Shown in pieces: positions 23,105 to 34,560 of a stretch of 64,000 nucleotides of DNA (positions within the stretch are counted from its first letter, which is position 1; each line of letters starts with the position of its first letter). The notes below the pieces were generated by a model. That model searched no databases. It was not told where the DNA came from and saw only the letters and a list, made by a program, of their open reading frames with translations. Origin of the DNA: Pomphorhynchus laevis (Eukaryota > Acanthocephala > Palaeacanthocephala > Echinorhynchida > Pomphorhynchidae); the NCBI GenBank assembly GCA_012934845.2, contig WNNJ02003665.1, positions 310,001 to 374,000 on the forward strand, read 5' to 3'. A program made the position numbers and the translations under genes.

Positions 23105-23295
23105 ATTAGATCAGCTAACTGAGTCCACGCATATTAAATTATTTATACGTTAAAAATGATGCTAAATAAAATTCAAATAATTAGATAATTATAAATAATT
23201 GTTGTATAAGATTTTAAATAATTTATATAGTTAAAATTAAAAATTGAAATTTTAAATAAAAGTCCATTTTTATGAATTGATTTATAAATAAGTAG
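23105..23295 (-). repeat. Detached PLE tail, minus strand
   Basis: Read on the minus strand it matches the tail of the PLE family, from ATGGACTTTTATTT to CTCAGTTAGCTGATC, with no module or RT attached. Confidence 0.7.
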
Positions 23296-25317
23296 TACAT
23301 TTTATAAATTCAAAGAATGTTATTCTAAGAATTTAATTAATATCTGATTAACAAACACAAATCTACGATTGACAGTTAAGTCGGTAATATAATTCATATT
23401 TATTATTTCGGTGAGATTCGAATGTAGAATCAAATTATATTCATAATTCATATTAAAGTGTTCAACCATTTTTTATCATTTTATGGTAAAATGGAATTTA
23501 ATAAAAATAAGTAAAATCCTAGTTATTGAGTGTCTACGAATAAATATCAAATTTCTAACAAATTATTAATTTAGAAAACAATTTTAATATTCTTGAATAA
23601 GATTTAATGTTTGCGTAGTCAGTGAATTAGAAAATATAATTATATACAAGCTCAATAACATTGTAAATTATTTTCTTTTAGAAGAAATTATAATTGTACA
23701 GTATCAAATTCGCTAGTGTAAACAAATAAATAAAATAGGATATAGTAAACAAATAAATAGGATAGTAAAAATTTAGGATTGACTTTTACTCCATCATTAT
23801 CGAATAAGCCAGATATGAACAAACTCAAAAAATCATTAAAAAAAGGTATATCAGTTTTTCATTGAGCCTTGAAACTTAATATCTCATAAAGTAGATCATG
23901 CCTTGTTTTAAATACATTTATTTTCTCGGGTTTATACTTCTATTCAAGGAATAGGCCATCAGAACAAAGTCGCAACTAACTAGACTGTGTAATGAAAATG
24001 TTAAAAACAAACAAAGGCACTAGCATGAACAAATTATATCTAACAAAATATATCAAATTTTATTATAAAAAATTATAAGTAGTTTATGAAATTAAAAAAA
24101 TGAATTCAAATATTTAGAGAATATTCAAATATTTTTATAAGTAATTATAATTGTACAAAAAATATAATCAAAAAATATATTTCATATATTTTCGCTATAA
24201 TTTCGCATATAATTCGCTAGTGTAAACAAATAAATAAACATAATAATTATTATTAATAATTCATTCTTTATGGGAATGAATTTAAAAACTGCACAAGTAT
24301 TTGTATAAATAGACAGACTGTATAAATTACGTTCTGTAATTTCTGCCTTGTTAATTTGTTTTGTAAATAAATTTCAAATTATAAATATTGCCGTTTTTTT
24401 ATATAATATTTATTTAATAAATTCGCTAGTGTAAACAAATAAATAAACATAATAAATTCGATAGTGTTTCTTCATTACTAATACAAATTTCGATCAATTG
24501 ATACACTGGATGTTAATTGTATGTAAATAAATTTAAAAGAAAATCAGTCAATTCTTGATATTTAGTTTTTTGGTTTTCAAATCAAATAGTGAATTGTAAA
24601 TTAAATTTTGTCATTTAAATTTATTCTCATATATGACATTTTATAATCGTCTTATTTCGTTCCATATTATCAATAATGACATAATGTATCTCGTAGACAA
24701 TCCCTACTTCTTGTTTATTAGTACCGCAAATTTATTGTATTCGATACATTGGATTCACAAAATACAATCGCTCCTTCTCGTGTATTAATAATGCAAATTT
24801 ATGGCCTTGAAAAATATTGAATATATGTCACCGAACATAAATGCTACAGAGGCATAAAATTGAGACTATTGCTTTTTGAAGAATTGCAAATGATACACTT
24901 CTAATTTTGTCATATGGATGTTTCAATTGACTCCAATTGATTTAATAAACATATTGCACGATTTGATATATAGATAATAAATATATAAATAAATATTAAA
25001 TAATAAATAAATATTTGATAATATATAGCACGATAACTTACATATTATAATATTTATTCAAGATATATTTAGTTATACCCCTGAAATCTAATTTTGAATA
25101 TTTTAGTTGTATGTGTAAGGACATGCGAATTTGAAAGTGTCGTTCAATAACGACAAATGACACAATTATAAATAATTACAATTATAATTACACAATTTAT
25201 AAATGTGTAATGAAAAACAGCTGAACAATCAAAATTTTAGTATTTTGAGTAAAATCAAAAAAAGATGTATTCAAATTTTCGAACGCAACTGTGTTCATCA
25301 TCAGGAATTGTTTAATA
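23296..25317. repeat. AT-rich intron with a scattered repeat
   Basis: 'AATTCGCTAGTGTAAACAAA' occurs at about 23709, 24210 and 24420, each time followed by TAAATAAA. No coding frame. The repeats may mark ends of an unidentified short element. Confidence 0.5.
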
Positions 25318-25740
25318 ATACAAAATATTTTAAATAGTTGATACTGATCCATTATTGATAAATAATTATTGGAGCTGAATCAAAGGAAAAAAGAAATTAT
25401 TTTTGATATTTCGCTAACTTCTTTTAGCATATTCAAAAAATTTCCTGAAGATTTTTTGAATTTTTGATTTAGATTTTTTTGATATGCATTCTTAAGTATC
25501 TTTAATAATTGACCAAATATTTGAATCAGCGGCCAATGCAAAATGGCAATTTTTATCCTTAATAGCAAATCATTTAGGGAAATACTGAATAATATTGGAT
25601 GAGTTACCGAGTGACATAAAGTCACAGCTTTTAAATAGTTGATACTGATCCATTATTGATAAATAATTATTGGAGCTGAATCAAAGGAAAAAAAATTATT
25701 TTTGATATTTCGCTAACTTATGTTAGCATCTTCAGAAAAT
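25318..25740. mobile_element. Two MITE arms flanking a possible LINE scrap
   Basis: Arms at 25333-25435 and 25634-25740 are near-identical direct copies ('TTGATACTGATCCATTATTG' to 'GATATTTCGCTAAC'). The 200 bp between reads, on the minus strand, HPILFSISLNDLLLRIK, which resembles the LSPILF-x-I-x-x-NDL segment of non-LTR reverse transcriptases. If real, an RT fragment sits between two MITE arms. Confidence 0.5.
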
Positions 25741-26176
25741 TGATTATTTTCTGAGATTACCTTATTTGGCTGTATAATATACCACTACTTGGCGGCATCT
25801 GATGGAATATATTATAGTGCGTCACATTCGTAATTACCTGATTATGAGTTTGTACTAAAATTATACTAATATTTAATATATATAATATATACATATGTAT
25901 TAGTATATATACTAATACATATCAATATTACTAATTATACTAATATATATCACATACAAAATTACATATAAGTTATTATATATGAGTTATATAATTAATT
26001 ATTTATGAATTATTATATATCAGTTAATATATGTATGAGTTAGTAATCCTAACGAATATTGTATAGCGTACACATTACAGATTGTCATGAACAGCATAAG
26101 TTCTTATGTTTTCATAAGTTCATTATGCCTTTTATTCTATTTTTATCATGTGTTGGACTTGAATACAAGCGAATTT

Positions 26177-26378
26177 TTTTAAATAGTTGATACTAATCCA
26201 TTATTGATAAATAATTATTGAGCTGGATCAAAGGAAAGAAGAAATCGTTTTTGATATTTCGCTAACTACTGTTAGCATCTTCAGAAAATTAGTAATTTTC
26301 TGAAGATGCTTACAGTAGTTAGCGAAATATCAAAAACGATTTCTTCTTTCCTTTGATCCAGCTCGAATAATTATAATA
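26177..26378. mobile_element. Fold-back MITE, nearly perfect
   Basis: Left arm GAGCTGGATCAAAGGAAAGA ... GCTAACTACTGTTAGC ... TTTTCTGAAGATGC is followed after a few bases by its reverse complement, to CCAGCTCGAATAATT. The arms are about 80 bp each and differ at very few positions, suggesting a recent origin or arm homogenisation. Non-coding. Confidence 0.85.
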
Positions 26379-27116
26379 CAAAATATATTGTAATTTATTT
26401 ATATAATTAAACCAAAGAAACGACAATTTATTCAATAAAAAAGTTCAGTTAAATTTTTTAATAACTGCTGATATCATCAGGAACTACTAAAATATATTGT
26501 AAAGAATTTTCATAATACAAAATATATTGTAATACAATCATTATGTTATAATTTTAATACTATTCAAACACAGTATTCGAAAATTTGACCTTTGATTTTG
26601 CTAAAAAATAACATTTTGATTGTTCAGCTATTTTCATACAATTTTTGGGACAATGATCATATTTGATAAAGTTGTAAATGTAGTAAATTAAATGTTCAAT
26701 ATACCGATTACAACGCAATAAGCACAATGATAATTTTTTAAACTTATCAAATTCCTGGAATTATTGATTGTCTCTATCTAACGACTTTACATCCTACGGA
26801 AGATGGTCTTGCTATCACCGTTTCTAAAGTAAATTATCCTGTTTAGGAATGTTATCTGAGGGTATATCTTTCTATGTGCAATTGCATACCCTCTTATATA
26901 GAGAGGTCGGTTAAATTCGTTATATTTAATATTAATTCGCTTGTTAATAAAAATGAGCACACTGTTGTATTTTGTGAACTCAAAAATACTTTTAAATGAT
27001 ATTTCCTTACATATTACGATTTGACATTGTTGTCTGTTCTCTGTAATATAATATTGTACAATTTTTAAAGCAGAGAAAACGATCTCTTCCAAGATTTACA
27101 TGCGATATATTTTCAG

Positions 27117-27163
27117 GTTATCGCGATGCTAGCAAAGTTGGCGCAAAGTAGAAACAGAAGAAG
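27117..27163 (+). CDS. vav: Vav exon 3: last CH helix
   Basis: 15 codons plus 2 bases: VIAMLAKLAQSRNRR. VIAMLAKLAQ corresponds to the KVIYTLSALS helix that ends the Vav CH domain. The acceptor is TATTTTCAG|GTT, the donor AAG|GTGAAC. It starts in phase 0, as exon 2 ends, and ends in phase 2. The next intron is only 51 bp. Confidence 0.8.
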
Positions 27164-27214
27164 GTGAACACACTTTTTATCATCTAAAGTTTCAAGAATA
27201 GCATGTTTTAACAG

Positions 27215-27282
27215 CGCTTCTACGTCCGCAATGCTAATGTCACCATCCCCCACAACAGCAGACTACGATTCATCATTGCAAA
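27215..27282 (+). CDS. vav: Vav exon 4: Ser/Thr-rich start of acidic region
   Basis: Completes a Ser codon (AG|C), then ASTSAMLMSPSPTTADYDSS. ADYDSS may be a diverged regulatory tyrosine site. The acceptor is TTTTAACAG. The donor is weak (CAAA|GTCAGG) but the phase it creates (1) is the one exon 5 needs. Intron 48 bp. Confidence 0.6.
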
Positions 27283-27330
27283 GTCAGGATATAAAATTTA
27301 AAACATTTAATATAATTTTGTGAATTTTAG

Positions 27331-27439
27331 AAATTTCAATTCAGTCGACTAGCAGTCAAACTACGTGCTCTACTGATAGTACAACTACAAATAGCAGCTC
27401 AAACATGTCAATGCAATGCTACCACAATAAAGATCGAAG
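27331..27439 (+). CDS. vav: Vav exon 5: Ser/Thr-rich linker
   Basis: 36 codons of low-complexity S/T/N sequence (QSTSSQTTCSTDSTTTNSSS). The acceptor is GAATTTTAG, the donor GAAG|GTATAA, phase 1 in and phase 2 out. Vertebrate Vav has an acidic, not Ser/Thr-rich, stretch here, so the segment looks lineage-specific. A downstream AG at 27344 would give the same frame and a shorter exon. Confidence 0.6.
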
Positions 27440-29439
27440 GTATAATTAGTTAACTTGAATTTGATGTGCAAATTATGCAACCATTAAATTGATCATAAAG
27501 CTGAGCAGCTGTGAATTATCATGCTCCTTGAATTGTTAGTAACTGTTTGAATACTTTAATTTATCTTAAGTTTTGTTGCTCTGCACGTGACTTTAATGAT
27601 ATGCACTAAAGTTTGAATATGTACAGAAAAGGTATATTTTTGGTAATCGGCAAAAATTAATAATCGGTTATGTATTTGTAGAAATCTACAAATACAACAT
27701 GCTACATTAGGAAATGTAGCGAATGTTTGAATTCCAAGAATATTTATTAGCTAACTGACAATTCAAACTAAATGAAATAATTGACCGTAATTACATCTAC
27801 TAATAATTGAGATCGAGAAATTATAAGCCACTAAGTTACAACTTAAATGTCAAATTGTCAACAATGACAATTATTAATTCGGGGTGTTTATTTTTACGGT
27901 TTGTACGTTAAAGTCTATTCCAGCTTTTTTCGAAAATTCGAATTGCTTATTTGAATTGTATAAATTTGATTTAATTTGAAAAATTAAATACATATTAAAT
28001 TAATTTAATATGTATATTTAATTGAAAAACATTCGATTTCAAATTTTAAACATTAAAAAACAATTTTAAAATATTATTAAAATATTTAAATAAATAATTT
28101 ACGAATGAATGTAAAATATAACATTCGTTGCTCTTTAGATTTGGAATAAATTAAAAAATTAATTCGGATTTTTGATAGACTTAGCTATCACCTTCGGAAT
28201 TACAAATTAAATTTAACTTTAATGTTAACAATGAAATATTAAATTTATTAATAAGTTTATGAAAAACTTATTAAAAAGTTTATGTGCATTTAATACATTT
28301 AAAAACAATTAAAGCATATAATTTTATTTGATTTAAATAAAATGATCTTATTTTATTTGGTATAATTAGATTTTAATTTAATTGATAGTTAATTTGATAT
28401 TGAAAACTGCTGTTATTTGAATCAGTAAAATGGCGAAAATCGGATAAAGACAAACTAAAATAACTGCTGGTATTTTACTTGAAAATAATAAAATGGTATT
28501 TTTTGTAATTTCGGTTAAATTTTACTATTTGACAAAGTATTTTATCTAATTTTCGAATCAGTCAAGTATCAAGACGGTTCACTGTTCACTAATTTTTCAC
28601 TTAAATTACAATTATAGCACATAAAATTTATATTAAGATGTAAAAGTTAATCAGATCAAAGGCTAATTTAGTTATTATATATTGCCAAAACTTTCGTTAC
28701 GGCTTCGTTAGTGGCTCATTGTAAGTAGTTATAATAAAGAATTTTTTAACCCTAAAAATTCTTGATTATAAGATGAAGCTGAGAGATAAGCGGACATTTA
28801 ATTCCAAAATTTATATTAATCGAAAAATAATTATGTTAGTGATCCGTAAATTGCATATTACAAATTGCATATTGTAAATTACAGATGAGGAATGTGTAAT
28901 TTGCATATCTTTATTTTTTTAACTATTAATCAAGTATTATTATTTTTGGTCAAATAATAATATTAATTTAAAATATTAGATTCTTATATAAATAATGCAA
29001 TATTGAATACCTTTGCTGCTATTTGATGTTTTCTTTGTAAACAATTACTGTCTTTAAAAAGGTGATTGTGTAGAAGCAAAACGTTGTAAAAATTTACATA
29101 AAGGAATTTTTCTCTTGTGGATAACCTATTATGCCTAGGCATACGATTAGATTACACATGAATGTAATTTTAACAGAATATAATTACATTAATCTTTAAA
29201 TATTTAATCTTATATTTATTTAATGTAATTTATACTAAATACTCGCATCAACATTTATCAAGTTTTGTAAATGCACCTCATGTAATAATTTGCCTAATGA
29301 AACATTGTGTAATTTATTTTTATTTGGCAAATAGATGAATATCAAATTTTCGTTTTCATAGCATGGCCAGAATGCATTTTTAAAATAAAAGCTTTTTTAT
29401 TAATGAGCTTATCGATTCAAATTTTGATCCAATTATATT

Positions 29440-29585
29440 GTCCAAAGCTTTATCAGACACAAAACGTTTTGTTTTTGATTGTACTAACAACAGCTAGCGA
29501 AATACAAAAATAAATTATTGTTTTATTTATCCTTCTTCAAATTTCCAAATTTAAAATATGGATCAACATCAGTTATTTTTAATTT
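29440..29585 (-). mobile_element. Diverged MITE arm
   Basis: Minus-strand match to the MITE family: GATCCATATTTTAAATTTGG, then ATTTCGCTAGCTG near 29500. Old copy. Confidence 0.4.
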
Positions 29586-29630
29586 TCTATTCTGTTAATA
29601 AAATCTATAAAATGTCCAACCAAATTTTAG

Positions 29631-29847
29631 TCAGAAACCATGGTGTCAGCATTTTGACGATGATATTTACAACGATTTATCCAAGATTGAACAGTGTGAA
29701 GTTTTGAAAGAGCTGAACATCATCGATAGACCGACAGTTGCTTCACCTGTGCAGTATTATGCTCCGCTGTTTACAGGTGATGATATCATATGTACGTCAC
29801 ACATATACGATGACTTGGTCAAACGTAGGAAAGACATTAATTATCAA
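29631..29847 (+). CDS. vav: Vav exon 6: acidic regulatory region
   Basis: 72 codons, QKPWCQHFDDDIYNDLSKIE through ICTSHIYDDLVKRRKDINYQ. Two tyrosines sit in acidic or hydrophilic motifs, DDDIYNDL and SHIYDDLVK, which correspond to the EDIYSGL and DEIYEDLM motifs of mammalian Vav1. In mammals these block the DH active site until Src-family kinases phosphorylate them, so the switch appears conserved. The acceptor is CAAATTTTAG, the donor CAA|GTAAGA (strong). Phase 2 in, 0 out. Confidence 0.9.
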
Positions 29848-30466
29848 GTAAGACGATAAAATGTATTTTTTGTAATTAAGTTGATATTTTAGATAGTCTT
29901 TCAGTTAATATTGAAATTTATTTTAGTCTTCATTTCATTTGTACATGAATATAATTAAATATTATTAATATTAAATAGTTAATATTATAGTTAATAATAT
30001 TATAGTTATTTATAATATTAAACTAATAAATTATACAACTAATAATTATATTTATTATGAAATAAAACTACTTATTATTTTAATTTTAATATTAAAATTT
30101 TTATTAAATATTTAAAATTAAATATTAAAATTATTATAATTTAATATTAATTATATTATTAATAAATATTTTTAAAATTAAAAATATATAAAACATGCTG
30201 TCGAATTATATAATTATTATGCAATATATATATAAGTTTTAATAATATGATATTATAAGATTATTTATGCTTTAAGATACTAATGTACTAATATGTTACT
30301 ATTATAAAATTAATATATAATATATATGTTACTTATATTATAATATGTTATATACAAATATTACTATTAAAATTACTATTAAATGATTATCAAATTGATT
30401 ATTTAATTGTTATCAATAATCTTCAAGCACAAAAAATCATTATCGTACTTTTAATCATTTAATAGT
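29848..30466. other. AT-only intron stretch
   Basis: Almost pure A/T with short inverted runs of TAATATTA type. Nothing else seen. Confidence 0.6.
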
Positions 30467-30556
30467 AATTTTAATACTAATGAAGAGTGGTCCCGCTTCA
30501 TCATCGGGTGCACACGCCTCCACCATTCGGCCACGCGGGACAATTTTAATACTAAT
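30467..30556 (-). mobile_element. 60-bp tRNA-like insertion with 15-bp target duplication
   Basis: AATTTTAATACTAAT occurs at 30467-30481 and again at 30542-30556, exactly flanking a 60-bp GC-rich insert. On the minus strand the insert begins GTCCCGCGTGGCCGAATGG, which looks like the 5' acceptor strand and D-arm of a Leu/Ser-type tRNA, including an A-box match (TGGCCGAATGG). GCGGGAC near the other end re-pairs with the start. The anticodon and T-arms are missing. This looks like a retroposed, truncated tRNA. Confidence 0.7.
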
Positions 30557-31199
30557 ATATTGAATATAACATAGTATTATTATCTATATGTTTGCGCAGA
30601 TAGTACGGTTTCCGGGTGTTCCTAGCCTCTAAACTCGACTTTTTTGACTTTAAGCAAGATTTTAAAAGTTTTGTTAATTAGTTCTTCTTTTTCTTCAGCG
30701 TTTGTTCAGCTTCGTTACGAAGTCCGCCTCTAATGTTGTTTGTTTCTCTTAGTAATGTTGATGCGACGGATTTTGTTTTACGGCTTGCTTGTCACGAAGT
30801 CTATTGCTAATCATCTACCTTTCTCAGTACGGCTCGGGACCGGTATGGCTGAGTTAGTTTCGTTAATTAGTTTATAGCTGTTATAAAGATTTCCTTCTAC
30901 CAAGAGTTGCGTAGCCATATCATATGCAACTCCTATATCATCAGCTCCTATGTATGGGTATTCTACTAAGATTGGAGCTTCTTACCTGTTTTCTAAATGT
31001 TTTTACGTCTAAAGTACAGGATACCGGCTTGTGTTTTCTTATAATCGCCCACTCATTTGCTAGATCAAGATGTCAAACGTTATTGTCGAATTGCAAACCC
31101 GATTAGACAATCAGTTTATTTTTTAAACTTATATTTTTTTAAACAAAATTATAAGGACAAAAGCGTTTGTAATTGAAATAGCGTTTGTACGGAATTAAA
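30557..31199 (-). other. Less AT-rich decayed block, unidentified
   Basis: Composition differs from the flanks. On the minus strand near 31060-30970 a stretch reads LDLANEWAIIRKHKPVS, suggesting former coding sequence, but I cannot name a family. It directly precedes PLE coding sequence. Confidence 0.35.
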
Positions 31200-32960
31200 A
31201 ACGATATGTATTGATGATTTTATTAGAAACAATTTAGAAACAGAATGCAATTGCAGAAGTCTTAATTTCGATAAATTAACGACAATGATAGATTAAGTTG
31301 AATATCATAGACTTTATGTAAATATAAGAAGTTTTTCTAAAGGTATCATATGTTCAATAAATCAAAAATTAATTAACGACTATGATAGGCTAAGTTGTAT
31401 AATAGACAGTTATTGTAATACAAAATACTATTTTGGATTAAAACGCTTAATTCCATGTACCCATTAGGATTGAATGACGTGGTACAAGGAATTGGCAGAA
31501 GTAGTATAGTACATAATAAACAACTATATTATAATAATCCAGTTAAACGCAAACTAAGAAGTCATGGTGATAAAAGGAATAGGAAAAATAAAGTTAAAAA
31601 TATTAAAAAAGATATTTATATAAATAAACAATTAGAAATATTAAAACAACTTTTAAGTGATAATAAGCTAAAAGATTATTATGTAAATATAAGAAGTTTT
31701 TCTAAAGATATCATATGTTCAATAAATCAAAAATTAATTAACGACTATGATAGGCTAAGTTGTATAATAGACAGTTATTGTAATACAAAATACTATAATC
31801 GTACAATAATTGTTAATAATAACAATAAAAAATATACATTAACCATAAAATTCATTAATAAATGTATAGATAACATAAATATAGGTACACTTTTAACATA
31901 ATTTTTAATAATGTATTAATTTTGTCTATCCAATTAATGTATTAGTTGGTTAGACAATTTTCATATGGTCTAACTAAATAAAAATAGAATAAATTAATTT
32001 AAATTTGTTTAGTAGTAGACTTTTAAAAATTAACCATAAACTTCATTAATAAATGTATCGATAACATAAGGTAGATTTTCTAAAAGTAAAAAAATAATAA
32101 GATCAAATATAAGTAAATAAGAGAGTACAATTTTCGGAAAAAGATATACATATATATGTTATATAAATTATATGTTATAACGCCTATCTACTAAAATTTA
32201 AACCGTCAAATAAATATAAATATGTGGTACATAAAACGTTTTGCTAATAACTAAATTTTTTTATAACTTATGTTAAAAAATTAAATCCTCTATTTCTATT
32301 AATCCTTGAATTAATAAAACCTTAAATATTTTGATAAATCAAATATATTATAATAACTATAACACTTATCTAACAAAAATTCAACTCAAGTAAATTGTAT
32401 TTAATTTTTTTCGTTTACATTTTTATAACATATTTTTTAATATGATCAAAATATTTGACTTTATTTATCAAATAGCTGACGTATTCTTATGCTTTATAAA
32501 ATATGAATTTGTTCATAACTGTTTAAAAAATAAATCTAAATTAAATAAAGATATGAAATATATGTTTCGATATATTGATGATATATGTGTATTTAATTCT
32601 AATAATTTTTATTCAATTACTGAACAAATTTATTCAGGTAGCCTCATTCTTAATAAAACCAATATTAATGATAAAGAAAGTATATATTTTGATATGAACA
32701 TTGAAATAACATCAATTAAAACTACTATTAATTCATATCGTAAAGATGACATTTAAATTTGATAAATCAAAATTATAACTAATAATTTTTATTTAACAAG
32801 TCAAAAATTTATACAGAAGTTTAATTTTGTATAAAACGAATATTGTGTATAATAAAGATATTTATTTATATATGAACATTTAATTAAAATCAATTAAAAC
32901 TGTTATTAACTTTTATCGCAACGATTATAAATTTTTATGTCCGAGAAAACTATGTTTGCA
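31200..32960 (+). mobile_element. PLE copy with N-terminal coding part preserved
   Basis: 31455-31901 is an open frame of 148 codons matching, and extending 5' of, the N-terminus of the 10.7-kb copy: very basic (KRKLRSHGDKRNRKNKVK) then a helical segment (LEILKQLLSDNKLKDYYV). A segment of about 110 bp is duplicated (31315-31425 and 31679-31790). After a gap, 32442-32756 carries RYIDDICVFNSNNFYS (motif C). The middle of RT, including motif A, is missing. I see no convincing GIY-YIG nuclease in the N-terminal part. Confidence 0.75.
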
Positions 32961-33899
32961 TATTCATTCATACATATTAAGTTTAGTTCACCTCATATTC
33001 GTTTGTGGGTGATGTACTGATATTCTTGCAAGCGACCACACTGGAATTATATATAAATAATAATTATTAATAAATAATAATTAAATAATGATTATTTAAT
33101 TACTTAATACTCTGTCAAACTCATATACTGAATTAACTTAATCTTTACTGCTCCGAAGGTGACCTCGACAAAATTTTAAGTTTCACAACTGGGGATACTG
33201 ATCAATTATTTAGACTAATTTATTAGTCCAAACTAATAAATTATCTTTGATAAACTAATAAATTATCTTGGTCACTTTATTATTTTCTTACTTTGTAGTT
33301 TAATTTGAGATCATGTTATAAATAACATTAACCTACGTTTATATAGTAATATGTGGACTTTGTGCGATATATGTATATTAGGCATATAGTAATACACCAA
33401 ATGGCGTTTAATTAAATTATTTTTGGTCTTCCTCCTAAAATTCAACAACCCTAAAAGCTATAATTATCCAAACGAATATATTATGAATAGACTATTCATA
33501 ATAGTTAATTCTGGAAATTACCGCTTTCCTAAAGAATAAACCAATTTAAAATTAACCTTAAAAGCAATTATTATTTAACTTACAAATAACTTAGTTGATA
33601 TATATTTTTAAGTTCTTTCTGTTTATTATAATTTATTATAATGCTAAGAGATTAATAATCATTTATGCTAAGAGATATTCGTAAAATTTGTAAATGCAAA
33701 TCATTATTCTCGAACCCACTTGATGTTTTATTTGATAAATCAAAAATCAAAATACTTATTAAAATAAAAATGAAACTTATGCAAGTTTTTATAAAACCAA
33801 TTAATTTTTATCTTTAGATAATATGCATTTAAGTATATTGAATAGTTTATTTATATTGAATATATAATATTTATATAATTTGAATCGGAATGAGACATT
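32961..33899. other. AT-rich intron sequence, nothing recognised
   Basis: Low-complexity sequence, short inverted pieces (ATAGACTATTCATAATAG near 33487). No gene or element supported. Confidence 0.5.
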
Positions 33900-34085
33900 C
33901 TGGAGGGAATAATTATTTTTGTATCTAAATGCCATTCCCAGAAAAAAGAAATTGAATATTTCTTCGATATTTTGTTCGCTAACCGCAGACATTTTCAAGA
34001 AGTATTGTAATTAGCTAGAACACTTTTAATTTTTTGTTATCGAAGAAATATTCAATTTCTTTTTTCTGGGAATGGCATTTAGATA
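33900..34085. mobile_element. Fold-back MITE
   Basis: Left arm AAATGCCATTCCCAGAAAAA ... TTCTTCGATA and right arm TATCGAAGAA ... TTTTTTCTGGGAATGGCATTT are about 55-bp inverted copies around a 60-bp spacer. No coding content; a different family from 26177-26378. Confidence 0.8.
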
Positions 34086-34224
34086 ATAATATATTGAGAC
34101 AATAAGCCATATCCAGCATTGATTTGTAACAATTAATATTAATTCATAAATGAATTAACAACAATTTCTTGACGAGAAAAAACAAATAATACACAATATT
34201 TTTCCTGTCAACAAATAGTCCGGG

Positions 34225-34560
34225 TATCATGTCGCGGAGTCAGTGCATCAAACAAACTATTTCATACATCGCGATCATGGACGACAGACCAGAGTTCTCT
34301 TTCAGATAGGCAAGGCGATCTTCGGTCACTTTCGAGATTTGATCTCTTCACCGGTATTGAGGTCTACCTCTAGGTCTCTTTCCAGAGAGTCCAGCCTGGA
34401 AAATCCTCCGAGTAAGGCGATCACTAGACATCCTCAGAATGTGTCCTAGTCACCTCAGCTGACTTTCTTCGATGTGGAGAAGTAGCGATTTTACCCTGAG
34501 TTCATCCCGGATGACCGAATTCCTAACCTTATCTCTAAAGCTGAAACCGGCCACATCTTA
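34225..34560 (-). mobile_element. C-terminal fragment of a non-LTR retrotransposon
   Basis: Minus strand reads KVRNSVIRDELRVKSLLLHI, then ESQLRWLGHILRMSSDRLTR and GKRPRGRP. The RW-x-GH-x-x-RM ... GKRPRGRP ending is common to LINE ORF2 C-termini in many animals. Only this end is present. Confidence 0.75.

Noticed and set aside
26787-27092. 101-codon minus-strand open frame
   Set aside because: A/T-driven composition, no family motif, lies in a vav intron.
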